A stretch of DNA of 26,078 bases from a virus, in the IMG/VR virus record IMGVR_UViG_3300037247_001015, positions 1 through 26,078 of that record; one strand, given 5' to 3'. Positions within the stretch are counted from its first letter, which is position 1, and every line of letters begins with the position of its first letter. Under the pieces are notes generated by a model that saw only the letters and a program-made list of their open reading frames with translations, did no database searches and was not told where the DNA came from. Shown in pieces: positions 9,101 to 17,800 of the stretch. The position numbers and the translations under genes are program-made.

Positions 9101-9279
9101 TGTTTCCGCCGCGGTTTTTCCCAGACCGCATGTTTGCCAAGCGGTATTTCCCGGTCAGTTCGAGCGTGGTGCCAAGCATCTGGACGCCGACGACACCTGC
9201 CTCAAGTATCTGGACGCCCGAAGCCGAAGCCTCCGATGCCTGGACGCCCGAAAGCCCGGCCTCGACCATTTGGACATAG
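9100..9279 (+). CDS. Short WTP-repeat phage protein
   Basis: A 59-aa ORF starting at ATG 9100, whose A is the last base of the fibre stop (TGATG), and ending 9 bases before the second adaptor gene. The N-terminus is aromatic and basic (MFPPRFFPDRMFAKRYFPVS). The rest is a short repeat, SIWTP - SIWTP - DAWTP - TIWT, spaced by 10-12 residues with small or acidic residues between. I associate such tiny WT-repeat proteins with the same position in other alphaproteobacterial phages. Function unknown; the tryptophans could pack on the surface of a virion ring. Tight coupling on both sides and the clear peptide repeat support a real gene. Confidence 0.7.
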   Translation: MFPPRFFPDRMFAKRYFPVSSSVVPSIWTPTTPASSIWTPEAEASDAWTPESPASTIWT

Positions 9280-9288
9280 GTATAGAAC

Positions 9289-9915
9289 ATGGCGATCTCC
9301 TCCTACGGCGAGTTGAAAACCGCTGTGGCCAATTTTCTTACGCGCGCCGACCTGACAGCGCGCATCCCCGAGTTTATCGCGCTTGGCGAGGGGCGGCTGT
9401 TTACAGACCTGCGGTGCCGGGAGATCGAGGCGACAGCCAATATAGTCCTCACAGCGGCCCAACGTGCCGACCCGTTGCCTACGAGATTCGTGCAGGCACG
9501 CTCGCTTTATCTGGCTGGGTCGCCCAATGTCCGCCTCGAATACCGCAGCCCGGCCGAATACTGGTCGGTCTATGCGGACATTCCTACCGCACCTCCCGAG
9601 TATTACACCATCGAGCAGGAAGACTTCCTTTGGGGCCCGGTCCCGGACGCCACCCCGACGGTCACCGTGGCGCACTACGCCCGGCCCGCCGCCTTCTCGG
9701 CAGACGCGGACACCAACGCCATCATTGCGCGCTGGCCCAACTTCTACCTCTACACGGCGCTCCTCGAATCCGCGCCATTCCTGGGTAACGACCCGCGCAT
9801 CGTTACCTGGGCAGGACTCTATGAGACCCTGCTGGAGAGCGTCCACGCGGCCGACAAGCGCGACCGTTACTCCGGTGACGTGATCGTGCCCGACCGGGAC
9901 GCGCAACTGACATGA
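9289..9915 (+). CDS. Second adaptor-like head-tail connector protein
   Basis: 208 aa from ATG 9289. The pattern is that of phage adaptor proteins: a helical start (SSYGELKTAVANFL, then IPEFIALGEGRLFTDLRCRE), a beta core (YRSPAEYWSVYADIP, YYTIEQEDFLWGPVPD, TVTVAHYARP) and a C-terminal helix in which the subunit ends (DTNAIIARWPNFYLYTALLE and on). The DTN.....W..LYL.A....A.....D pattern is common in SU10 and P22-gp4-like connectors. It is followed by the nozzle/hub gene with an ATGA overlap, which is the usual order in short-tailed phages, so this is more likely than the 1100 gene to sit next to the nozzle. The two adaptor-like proteins are not obvious recent duplicates. Confidence 0.8.
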   Translation: MAISSYGELKTAVANFLTRADLTARIPEFIALGEGRLFTDLRCREIEATANIVLTAAQRADPLPTRFVQARSLYLAGSPNVRLEYRSPAEYWSVYADIPTAPPEYYTIEQEDFLWGPVPDATPTVTVAHYARPAAFSADADTNAIIARWPNFYLYTALLESAPFLGNDPRIVTWAGLYETLLESVHAADKRDRYSGDVIVPDRDAQLT

Positions 9916-11735
9916 GTCTGACCGAGCGCCTGTCCAAGCTGAGCGATTACCCTCAGACACCCCCTCCTGCCGCCCTGGAGAAGCGCAGCCCGGGCCTGCA
10001 CGCCCGCATGTTGGAGGTCTACCAGATACTCCAGCAGACCAGCCCGGACTGGCCGACCATCCCATTCGGGGATTGGATGCCCGATCTGCCGGACTTCGCC
10101 AACCCGGGAGCCACGGTGGCCAAGAACGTCATCCCGGCGGAGCGCAGTTATCGGCCCCTGGGGGCGCTTCAGGCGGCCACGGACGCACTTGCCGCAAGAG
10201 CTCTTGGCGCCGCCATCGGCCGGGATTCGGCTGGCAATCACTTCAATTATGCGGGCGATGTGTCCAAGCTTTACGAGGTGCGCGCCTCTGGTGTGACGGA
10301 CAAGTCGAAGGGCGGGGGGTATTCTACGGGCTCGGGCGAGATCTGGGAGTTCGCCCTGTTCGGCAACCGTTTGATCGCGACCAATTACACCGACGCGGTA
10401 CAGGGGATCGACGTGGGGGCCGCCGGGTTGTTTGCCGACCAATTCACCTCGACCCTGACTCCGAAGTTTCGGCACTTGGCGGTCGTGCGTGAGTTCCTGG
10501 TTGGTGGCAACAGCAATGACGCGACGGACGGCGTAGTGCCGCACCGCACTTGGTGGTCGGCCTACAAAGACCCCTTGGACATGGACCCCGACGCACAAAC
10601 GCAGTGTGATTTCGAGGACCGCCCTGCGGCGGGCTGGGTGCAACGCATCGTGGGCGGGCTGGAGTATGGTTTGGTTTTCCAGCAGCGCGGTATCACGCGC
10701 ATGAGCTATGCGGGCGGCGAGACTATCTTTCAGTTCGACTCCATCGACAGAAAACGCGGCACGCCCATTCCCAATTCCGTGATCGGCCACGGGCGAATGG
10801 TCTATTTTATTTCCGAGGAGGGTTTTTTCGTCACGGACGGCACCCAGAGCTATCCCATCGGGGCCAATCAGGTTGATAGAACCTTCTGGGGCCAGTTCGA
10901 CATAAGCAACGCTCACTTGGTTTCCTCCGCCATCGACCCGCTGAACAAGCTGGTGGCCTGGGCCTTCCTAGGCGCGGGCGGCGTGCTCAAAATCTTCTTC
11001 TACGACTGGCAGGACCGGCGCTGGTCCGAGGCCGAGGTGGAGGTAGAAATACTGGTCAACGCCACCTCGGAAGCCTTTACCCTGGAGGAGCTCGACGCCG
11101 TGGCCCTCGATTCCGCGGCGGACACGACCATAAGCGTCAACGAGGCCGGCGGGCAGACGGTTATTTCCGTCACCAGCGAGTCAGGTTTCTCCGCCAACGA
11201 TACGGTGCGCATCACGCTCAACGATGCGAGCATTCACCAGACGACCGTGGCGAGCGTGGCGGCTGGCGAGATTACCATAGACGATGCCCTGCCGAGCGCG
11301 GCGGACTCGGGCAATCGCTTCGTGCGCACCACCATTGACGTGCTCACGCCCTCCCTCGACAGCCCGCAGTGGCAGGGCGGTGGGTTGAACTTCGGCGCCT
11401 TCGACACGGCGCACAAGCTGGCCTATTTCGACGGGGCGAACTTGGCGGCCACCATCGAGACCGGCGAGGCGCAGCTTAACCCCGGCGGGCTGAGCAAATT
11501 GACCAAGCTGCGTCCGCTTATCGACGGCGGCACCATCACGGCACAGGTGGCGGGACGGGACCGCTTGATTGACGCCGTGGCGTTTGGCGGTTCTGGGGCT
11601 CTGGATGATATTGGCGAGATCGGGATTTTGGACGAGTCCCGTTACCACCGCATCCGCTGCTCCATTGCTGCGGGGGGAAGTTGGAACCACGCCCAGGGAG
11701 TCCAGGCGCAAGTGAGCCCCATGGGGTCGCGGTAA
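9912..11735 (+). CDS. Tail nozzle/hub protein (podovirus, P22 gp10 / T7 gp12-like role)
   Basis: 607 aa from ATG 9912 (ATGA overlap). After a helical leader (residues 1-50), the segment IPFGDWMPDLPDFANPGATV followed by AKNVIPAERSYRPLGAL is the conserved entry of phage tail hub or nozzle proteins. A repetitive beta-propeller-like region follows (EIWEFALFGNRLIATNYT, KFRHLAVVREFLVGGN, GLVFQQRGITRMSYAGG, GRMVYFISEEGFFVTDG). At about residues 390-475 an additional beta domain is inserted (DTTISVNEAGGQTVISVTSE to ITIDDALPSA), after which propeller-like sequence resumes. It would close the tail tube and hold the spikes. Position after an adaptor and before inner-virion genes agrees with this. The assignment to a particular model phage protein is by analogy, not alignment. 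Confidence 0.8.
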   Translation: MSLTERLSKLSDYPQTPPPAALEKRSPGLHARMLEVYQILQQTSPDWPTIPFGDWMPDLPDFANPGATVAKNVIPAERSYRPLGALQAATDALAARALGAAIGRDSAGNHFNYAGDVSKLYEVRASGVTDKSKGGGYSTGSGEIWEFALFGNRLIATNYTDAVQGIDVGAAGLFADQFTSTLTPKFRHLAVVREFLVGGNSNDATDGVVPHRTWWSAYKDPLDMDPDAQTQCDFEDRPAAGWVQRIVGGLEYGLVFQQRGITRMSYAGGETIFQFDSIDRKRGTPIPNSVIGHGRMVYFISEEGFFVTDGTQSYPIGANQVDRTFWGQFDISNAHLVSSAIDPLNKLVAWAFLGAGGVLKIFFYDWQDRRWSEAEVEVEILVNATSEAFTLEELDAVALDSAADTTISVNEAGGQTVISVTSESGFSANDTVRITLNDASIHQTTVASVAAGEITIDDALPSAADSGNRFVRTTIDVLTPSLDSPQWQGGGLNFGAFDTAHKLAYFDGANLAATIETGEAQLNPGGLSKLTKLRPLIDGGTITAQVAGRDRLIDAVAFGGSGALDDIGEIGILDESRYHRIRCSIAAGGSWNHAQGVQAQVSPMGSR

Positions 11736-12167
11736 GTGCCCGTAACCAGCCCCCGGGCCAGCGCGCGGGACTTCCGCATCGCGCCGCCGGCCTTCTATGG
11801 CGATGTGGGCCGTGCGCTCGAAGAAGCAATCCCGGACCCGGAGGCCCGCCGCCCTCTGCGGAGCCTGTTCACACAGTTGATCGAGTGGCAGCGCCTCACG
11901 GTGGAAGTCGTGAACCGCGCCATGGACGGGAAGCTGAACGCGCGCGGCACGGTGACGCTCGATGCCAACCAGGCGACCACGACTCTTCTTGACCGGCGCA
12001 TCGGACCCGACAGCGTGATCCTGCTCATGCCCACGACAGCGAATGCGGCCACTGAATTGGCCACGCTCTATCAAGATTACCCGAACACAACCCAGGGACA
12101 GGCGGTGCTCAACCATGCGAACAACGCCCAGACCGACCGCGATTTCGCCTATTTCCTCCTTGGGTAG
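11736..12167 (+). CDS. Conserved phage tail-region structural protein
   Basis: 143 aa, using GTG 11736 immediately after the preceding TAA; there is no better in-frame start and the N-terminus reads well from here. Residues 1-60 are helical (LEEAIPDPEARRPLRSLFTQ). The C-terminal part, about residues 70-143, is a small beta domain with GTVTLDANQATTTLLDRRIG, PDSVILLMPTTANAA and a final LNHANNAQTDRDFAYFLLG. That ending (HANNAQTDR.F.Y...G) is frequent at the end of small tail or virion proteins in many phages. Molecular role unknown; probably a decoration or tail-associated protein. Confidence 0.75.
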   Translation: MPVTSPRASARDFRIAPPAFYGDVGRALEEAIPDPEARRPLRSLFTQLIEWQRLTVEVVNRAMDGKLNARGTVTLDANQATTTLLDRRIGPDSVILLMPTTANAATELATLYQDYPNTTQGQAVLNHANNAQTDRDFAYFLLG

Positions 12168-12570
12168 CCTGCGCCAGGTGCCGCCGCTCGCGGTGCTGCA
12201 CGAATGGCCCCGGGTGGCGCCCTTGATCCGCGAGGCACTTGAGAGAGGCGAGGGCTCCTACCTGGAGGCCGACGTGGCCATGGCCTGCATGGGCGGGCTC
12301 TGGGGGCTCTGGCTGGTGGAACGGGACGGGCAAGTGGCGGCGCTCTGCGTGAGCGAAATCATCAATTTCCCGCGCAAGAAAAAGTGCCTGCTGCGCTACC
12401 TGGCGGGCGACTGGGAAACGATTGAGGCGCATATCCCGGATATCGAGGCTTACGCCCGGGCACAAGGATGTCACATGCTCGAAGGCTACGCCCGCAGGGG
12501 CTGGGCGCGGCGCATGGGCGATTGGGAGCAACGCTACGTGATCTTACAGAAGGAGCTTGTGGATGCGTGA
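12160..12570 (+). CDS. GNAT-like inner-virion protein (T7 gp13-type)
   Basis: About 136 aa. The start is uncertain: TTG 12160 (overlapping the upstream stop) gives MGSLRQVPPLAVLHEWPR; GTG 12178 would start at VPPLAVL. Family members I recall start with LRQVPPL-like sequence, which favours the earlier codon. The body has GNAT-like features: a helix LIREALERGEG, strands LWGLWLVERDGQVAALCVSE, then a helix ending in YARAQGCHMLEGYARRGWAR and a final strand RYVILQKEL. The acetyl-CoA loop is not clearly conserved, so catalytic activity is doubtful. In T7-like phages a GNAT-fold protein (gp13) occupies this place between tail nozzle and inner core genes and helps build the ejection apparatus. Confidence 0.65.
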   Translation: MGSLRQVPPLAVLHEWPRVAPLIREALERGEGSYLEADVAMACMGGLWGLWLVERDGQVAALCVSEIINFPRKKKCLLRYLAGDWETIEAHIPDIEAYARAQGCHMLEGYARRGWARRMGDWEQRYVILQKELVDA

Positions 12571-12892
12571 AACGTGGTTTTCCGCCGTGCGGCACAAGGC
12601 CGACACGGGCTCGGGTGCGGACCCCGGTTTCGGCGCCGGGCGATTTATGCAGGGCGGCTTTCCCGGGGCGGGAGAATTCCCCGGACAGACGCCGTTCGGC
12701 GGGTTTCCCCCTGCCTCGGGTTTGATGCCTTGGGATTATCAGGTGCCGACACCTGTCTTGCCGGCTACGCCCGCACCCGCTGCGGCCGTGGCGCAGGCAT
12801 CTCCGGCGAGGACGCAGAGGCAGGTCCCCCAAATACCGTCCTGGGACCCGCGGAGCGCCGAGTGGCAGGCCTGGAACACAAACCAGAGGTAG
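12563..12892 (+). CDS. Gly/Pro-rich small phage protein
   Basis: 109 aa from ATG 12563, preceded by AGGAG (12551-12555) at good spacing; an in-frame GTG at 12557 is too close to that site. The N-terminus MRETWFSAVRHKADTGSGAD resembles the start of the next protein (ETSWFAAACHKGGGD), suggesting a shared short docking motif of the type [ET]..WF.A..HK. The rest is Gly, Pro, Phe and Ala-rich and probably disordered, ending SWDPRSAEWQAWNTNQR. It overlaps the GNAT-like gene by 8 bases. No known domain; probably a minor virion component. Confidence 0.65.
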   Translation: MRETWFSAVRHKADTGSGADPGFGAGRFMQGGFPGAGEFPGQTPFGGFPPASGLMPWDYQVPTPVLPATPAPAAAVAQASPARTQRQVPQIPSWDPRSAEWQAWNTNQR

Positions 12893-12901
12893 GACTGAGC
12901 C

Positions 12902-13753
12902 ATGATTCATAGTTCGGCAGCCCCTCGCGAGACTTCCTGGTTCGCCGCAGCCTGCCACAAGGGCGGCGGGGATACGAGCACGACCACGACCGAGCCCTGG
13001 GCGGCGCAGCAGGATTACCTCGAGCGCGGTTTCCGCGAGGCCGAGCAGAACGTCCTGGACCGTCCGCTCAGTTACTTCCCCGAATCCACGGTAGTTCCCT
13101 TCGCGCCCGAGTCCACGGCCGCCTTGGGGGCTCAGGGCAGTCGGGCATACCAGGGCTCTCCCCTGCTCGGTGGGGCCCAGGGCTATACCCAGGACGTGCT
13201 GAGCGGCCAATACCTCTCACCCGAGAGCAACCCGTTTCTAGGCGGTGTGGCGGATGCGGTGCTCTCCCAGGTGCAGCCTCAAGTCGCGGGGACTTTCGCG
13301 CGCGCCGGGCGCACGGGTGGATCTCCTTTGGCGGCGGAGGCCCTGGGCAGAGGCGTTTCCAGGGGCATAGCACCCTACCTGTTCGGCGAGTACGGACGTG
13401 AAAGAGGGGCCATGGAGGCTGCCGCCGGAAGGGCGCCGGGACTTGCGCGTGAGGATTATTTCGATATCGGGCAATTGGCCAGTGTGGGCGCGAGACGCGA
13501 GGCCAAGGCCGGGGAGAGCCTGTCGGAGTCTATCAACCGCTGGAACTTCGCCCAGGGCGAGCCAGCCAACCGCATCGGCCAGTATGCGGGGCTGGTCGGC
13601 GGGAATTACGGGGGGACGAGCACGCAGAGCACCAAGTCCTCGTCCGACCCTCTGATGCAAATGCTGGGCCTCGGTCTCATGGGGGCGGGAATGGTCGGGG
13701 GCTTTCCGACCGCAGGCGGCGGCAGCGTGGGCGCTTCCGCGTTGGGGAAATAG
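12902..13753 (+). CDS. Inner-virion / DNA-ejection-type protein
   Basis: 283 aa from ATG 12902. After the short N-terminal WFAAACHK motif comes TTTTEPWAAQQDYLERGFRE, a pattern I know from conserved phage ejection or tail proteins (EPW..QQ.YL). The middle is Ala/Gly-rich with many helices (AGTFARAGRTGGSPLAAEAL, YLFGEYGRERGAMEAAAGRA) and a DYFDIGQLASVG segment. The C-terminus is glycine- and methionine-rich with a hydrophobic stretch (LMQMLGLGLMGAGMVGGF) that could insert into a membrane. Small, Ala/Gly-rich, amphipathic proteins encoded just before a giant inner protein are typical of P22/T7-type ejection proteins. Identity to a named protein is not claimed. Confidence 0.7.
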   Translation: MIHSSAAPRETSWFAAACHKGGGDTSTTTTEPWAAQQDYLERGFREAEQNVLDRPLSYFPESTVVPFAPESTAALGAQGSRAYQGSPLLGGAQGYTQDVLSGQYLSPESNPFLGGVADAVLSQVQPQVAGTFARAGRTGGSPLAAEALGRGVSRGIAPYLFGEYGRERGAMEAAAGRAPGLAREDYFDIGQLASVGARREAKAGESLSESINRWNFAQGEPANRIGQYAGLVGGNYGGTSTQSTKSSSDPLMQMLGLGLMGAGMVGGFPTAGGGSVGASALGK

Positions 13754-13756
13754 GTC

Positions 13757-14857
13757 ATGCCGGAAATCATGCCACAGCAGGGCGGCTATCAGCTCGACCC
13801 CATGCTCCAGCAGTACATGCAGCAGCAACGCCAGATGCAGTTTTTCAACACGCTCAAGCAGTTGGGCCAGGGTTTCTTACGCTCGGCTGGTGGGCCTGCG
13901 GCCCGGTTCGCCGGGGCCTTCCCCCAGGGCCAGGGTGGCGGGGGTGGCATGCTCGACATGATCCGTCTCCAGGACATGCTGGAGCGGCAGCGTGACCGGC
14001 AGACTAAAAGAGAACGGGCGCGCAAGCAGGACTTCGCCCAGGACGCCCTGGCCGCAGGCGACCGCTACGACCCGGGCAATCAGATCCTCTGGGATCAGCC
14101 CCCGGCCGCGGGGCAGGAACAGCCCGCCGCGACCGAGCAACAGCGTCAGGGCCTTCTTGCCCAGGCTTATCCGGAGCCCTACGGCAAGGCGCAGATCGAG
14201 CGGGAGTTTCCCGCGCCCGTCGATTACTCCACGCCCACGACCGTTCTGGGCCCGGACGGTAAGCCCCAGTTGGTGCGCTTCCCCAAGAAGGGTACGGGAG
14301 CGCCGCGCCCAGTAGAGGGATATCAACCGTACAGTAAGCCCGGCGAAGCCCCAGCGCTGCTTCAATACGCGGACGCCTACAAAGCCGCCATGGCCAAGGA
14401 GGGTAAGCCGGTATCCGATGCGGTGGCCCTGCGCTGGGCGCGCACGTCGGTCAGCAAGAGCCCGGAGGAGGTCTGGGTCAGCGTCTATAACACGAACCGC
14501 CGCGCCTTCGAGGACGACGCCGCCGCACGCAAGATGGCCGACGAAATCAGCAAATATGTGGCAAGCTTTCAGACAGGAGGGCCACCGGCACAAGCAACCG
14601 CCCCAACTCCAAGCCCCAGCCTGCCCGGCGCGGCCGAGGCGGCCGTTCCCAGCGGGCCCGGCGTCCCGCAGCGCAAGCCAAACCTGGCGGGGCAAGTCCT
14701 TCCCATCGAGGACGAGACGGCGGTTGCCCTTGACCCGACCCTCAAGGCCCGCGTGGACGGCGGTGAGGAATTGAACGATGCCGAGCTGCAAAAGCTGAAA
14801 GCCGAGAACCCCGGTCAGTTCTGGGCGCTCTACGATTACGTGAAGTCCGCCCGATGA
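13757..14857 (+). CDS. Inner-virion structural protein, Gln/Pro-rich
   Basis: 366 aa from ATG 13757, three bases after the previous stop. The N-terminus is Gln/Met-rich (PMLQQYMQQQRQMQFFNTLK), followed by a Gly-rich stretch (QGQGGGGGMLDMIRLQDMLE) and a charged helix (RQRDRQTKRERARKQDFAQD). A Pro/Gln-rich linker, a small domain around residues 175-275 (LLQYADAYKAAMAKEGKPVS to VSVYNTNRRAFEDDAAARKM) and a C-terminal ELNDAELQKLKAENPGQFWA segment follow. It overlaps the polyvalent gene by ATGA, so the two are probably translationally coupled and co-assembled. No enzyme motif seen. Confidence 0.7.
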   Translation: MPEIMPQQGGYQLDPMLQQYMQQQRQMQFFNTLKQLGQGFLRSAGGPAARFAGAFPQGQGGGGGMLDMIRLQDMLERQRDRQTKRERARKQDFAQDALAAGDRYDPGNQILWDQPPAAGQEQPAATEQQRQGLLAQAYPEPYGKAQIEREFPAPVDYSTPTTVLGPDGKPQLVRFPKKGTGAPRPVEGYQPYSKPGEAPALLQYADAYKAAMAKEGKPVSDAVALRWARTSVSKSPEEVWVSVYNTNRRAFEDDAAARKMADEISKYVASFQTGGPPAQATAPTPSPSLPGAAEAAVPSGPGVPQRKPNLAGQVLPIEDETAVALDPTLKARVDGGEELNDAELQKLKAENPGQFWALYDYVKSAR

Positions 14858-17800
14858 CGCTGCTCGAGAGCATGGAGCGCATCGCCGGCGAGCCCGAGGG
14901 CGGTGGCATGCTGGCTGCCCTGGAGCGCGTGGCGGGTCCGGACCATATCCCCCGCCGTAAGCCGGAAATCCGCCGCCTGCAACCGGGCGAGTTCATGCAG
15001 AACCCGGACGGTAGCCGCTCCACCGAACTTTCCGTGACGGTCAACAATCCGGCCATCAACCAGGGCCGTCCGACCAACATCCCTACAATCTACAGCGTTG
15101 GCGGCCGGCCTCGGCGCGTACCTGAAGAACAGGCCATCGCGCACGCTTTGGGCACAGGCGAGAAGTTTCCCTCCTTCGACAGTATGGAACAGGCGGTTGC
15201 CGCCGCAGAGGCGCGCTCCGATGCCGGCGGGCGGTTTGCCGATGCCGGGCCGAGGACCTTGAGCGTCGAGCAGTTCGAGGCGGGCCTGCCGCCCCCGGTG
15301 CCAGAGGTCCCCAGCCTGACTCGTAGCGCCGTGCACGGAATCGCCCAGGGCGCGGCTGGTGGTATTGCGGCTTTCCCGGAGCAGTTCGGCATAGGCAACC
15401 AGGCCGGGCCACGGTGGATATACGAGCAGTTCGGCAAGATGGATCGTGGCGAGCGACCATCGTTGGGGATGCTGGCCGGCGACACGGCGCGCGTCGTCGA
15501 ATACTTCCATGGCGATGAAGCCACCCGGCAGAGGCTCCGGCAAGACATAGGGGGCGAGATCAGACCCGTTGCCGAGGAACCTGCCTACCAATTAGGCCAG
15601 CGCATCCGCGAGAGCACCGCCGAGGCGTTCCCGGTCGCCCCCGAGCACGAGGGCCGCTTCCCCGTCGCGCTCGGGCGCGGCCTGGGCAGCACCGGAACCT
15701 TCTTGCTCACGGGCCTTGCCGGGCGTGTCCTGCGCCTGCCCGCGCTTGGCGTCGTGGCCGGGACCGGCGCGGTGGCAAACTCCGCGGAGGTGTTCCGGGA
15801 CGCTATCGACCGGGGCGCGTCTTTCGAGGATGCCCATAAGGCAAGCAAGTTAGCCGGGCTGGTCGGCACCTCCGAGGCGGTGCCCATCGTGAAGCTCCTT
15901 GACCGCTTGGACGACGCCACGGGCGGGCAGATACGCCGGATAATTATCCGCGCGGGCCAGGGCGGGCTGGAGGAAGGAGCCCAGGAGCTATTCCAGTCGA
16001 TCTCGGAAAACCTCATCGCTTCCGATCTGGTTGCTTACGATCCCGAGCGCCGCACCTTCCAGGGTACAGGCGAAGCGGCAGGCGTCGGCTTCACCGTGGG
16101 TGTGTTGTTTAATATGCTCGCCTCCATGCTGGGGGCCAAGATGCGCCGGGCGCCCTCCGCTAAAGACTCCGCTGCGGCCCCTGGGGAGCCCGCACAGGCC
16201 GATCTCGCTCCCGGCGTGGCGCAGGTGGGGGTCGGCGCGGCATTGCAGCAGCGGCGCCAGGAAGCGGCCCCACCCACAGAACCCACCACGCCACAACCAG
16301 AAGCCAGGCCAGAAGATGTCCTAGAGCTGACAGAGCGCGCAGAGCCCAAAGACCCAGTGGAAGAAATACTGGAATTAACGCGGCGAGCGCCACGGGCTCC
16401 CGTAGAAGCTCCAGCAGCGCGTCCAGAAGGGGTTTCTCAGGAAGCGGCTCCACAGGCCGAGGTTAGCACCGCCAGGCCCGATGAGCCAGTCATGGTGCGG
16501 CCCGAGCCGGCCGAGCGCTTCCCGGGCAAGAAGATCCCGCGCAAGCGCCCCGTGCGGACCAAGCCCCTCACCCTGGCCGAGTTCATCGCCGCCGAGGGCG
16601 GCATGCAGGACGTGACCGGCGAGCTCAAGGCCATGGACGCGCAGCTTTGGCATCGCGGCAAGCCCTTCCGCGGGCGTCTGGTGCGGGACGACGGCAAATC
16701 CCCCGCTGAGATGGCTGCGATTCTCACCGAGGCCAAATACCTGCCCGAGAACGAGGTGGGACGGGGCTCAGCGACGGCGAACGAGCTCTACGAGGCGCTG
16801 AGCGAGGAACTGGCCGGGCGCAACGTCTATTCCGAGTTCGACCGCTCGGAAGTAGAGCGGCGCGCCGAGCAGGACCAGGCCGAAAGCCAGCGGGACGAGG
16901 CTGAATACCGCCGTGAAGCCCTGCGGGATCAGGCGCGGGAGGCGGGCATTCCAGAGCAGGCAATCGAGCGCCTGGACGATACGGCGCTCTCCAACGCGGT
17001 GGCCTACGAGATCGAGGCGCGCTCGACGCCGGAAACGGCTGACAGGGACGCCGAAATAGTAGAGACTGAGGCCGACCGCCTGATAGAGGAGGCTCGCGAT
17101 GCCTTCGCAGACTATGAATGGAACGACCCTGGGGACCTCCCCGTCCGAGCCCTTGGCGCGCTCCCGGAGGCGCCTGGCCTACCTGGAGGCGAAGCTGCAA
17201 GATCCGAACCTGGCCCCGCCGCTGCGCGAGAAGGTGAAGGCCGCCCGGAATATGCAGGCCCGCGCGGTGCGGATCAGGCAGAAGTTGAGCAAGTAACCTC
17301 TGGAAGCCCTGAATACGAAGCCGCCTATCAGGCGAGCACCGCCGCCAGCAAGAAATTCCGCAAGTTTGAAGAAGCCTATCGCACCCGGATGGCCAGCGAT
17401 GAGGAATTCCTGGCCGCGAGGGCAGAGCACGAGGTTGCGCAAAAGAAATTCGATGAGGCGTTTGCTGCCGAGCAAAAGAGGAAGCCCGCCACCGAGGCGG
17501 CCGGCCCGAAGAAATCCCTGTTTGCCAGCCGATCCGTCGCCAACGCAGCCGATATCGTCGACTGGGCGCGGGAGCAGGGATTTAAGACCACACTCGCCCC
17601 TGATGACATGCACGTCACGATTGCCCATTCCAGCGCCGCAGTGGCGTGGGGCGCGGCGGGCAAGGCCACGCCAGCAGAGCGCGTCGAGGGTGGCAAGCGC
17701 ACAATCGAGGCTCTCGGCGACAACGGCGCGGTGGTGTTGCGATTCGACTCCCCAGCATTGCAAACGCGCTGGCAGCAATACCGTGATGCTGGGGCGTCAT

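Noticed and set aside
9012-9788. 258-codon + frame over the fibre end and second adaptor
   Set aside because: Arg/Pro/His-rich shadow; the overlapping frames encode the coupled fibre, WTP-repeat and adaptor proteins.
9867-10916. 349-codon open frame on the - strand
   Set aside because: Antisense of the nozzle/hub gene; composition is typical of a shadow in GC-rich DNA.
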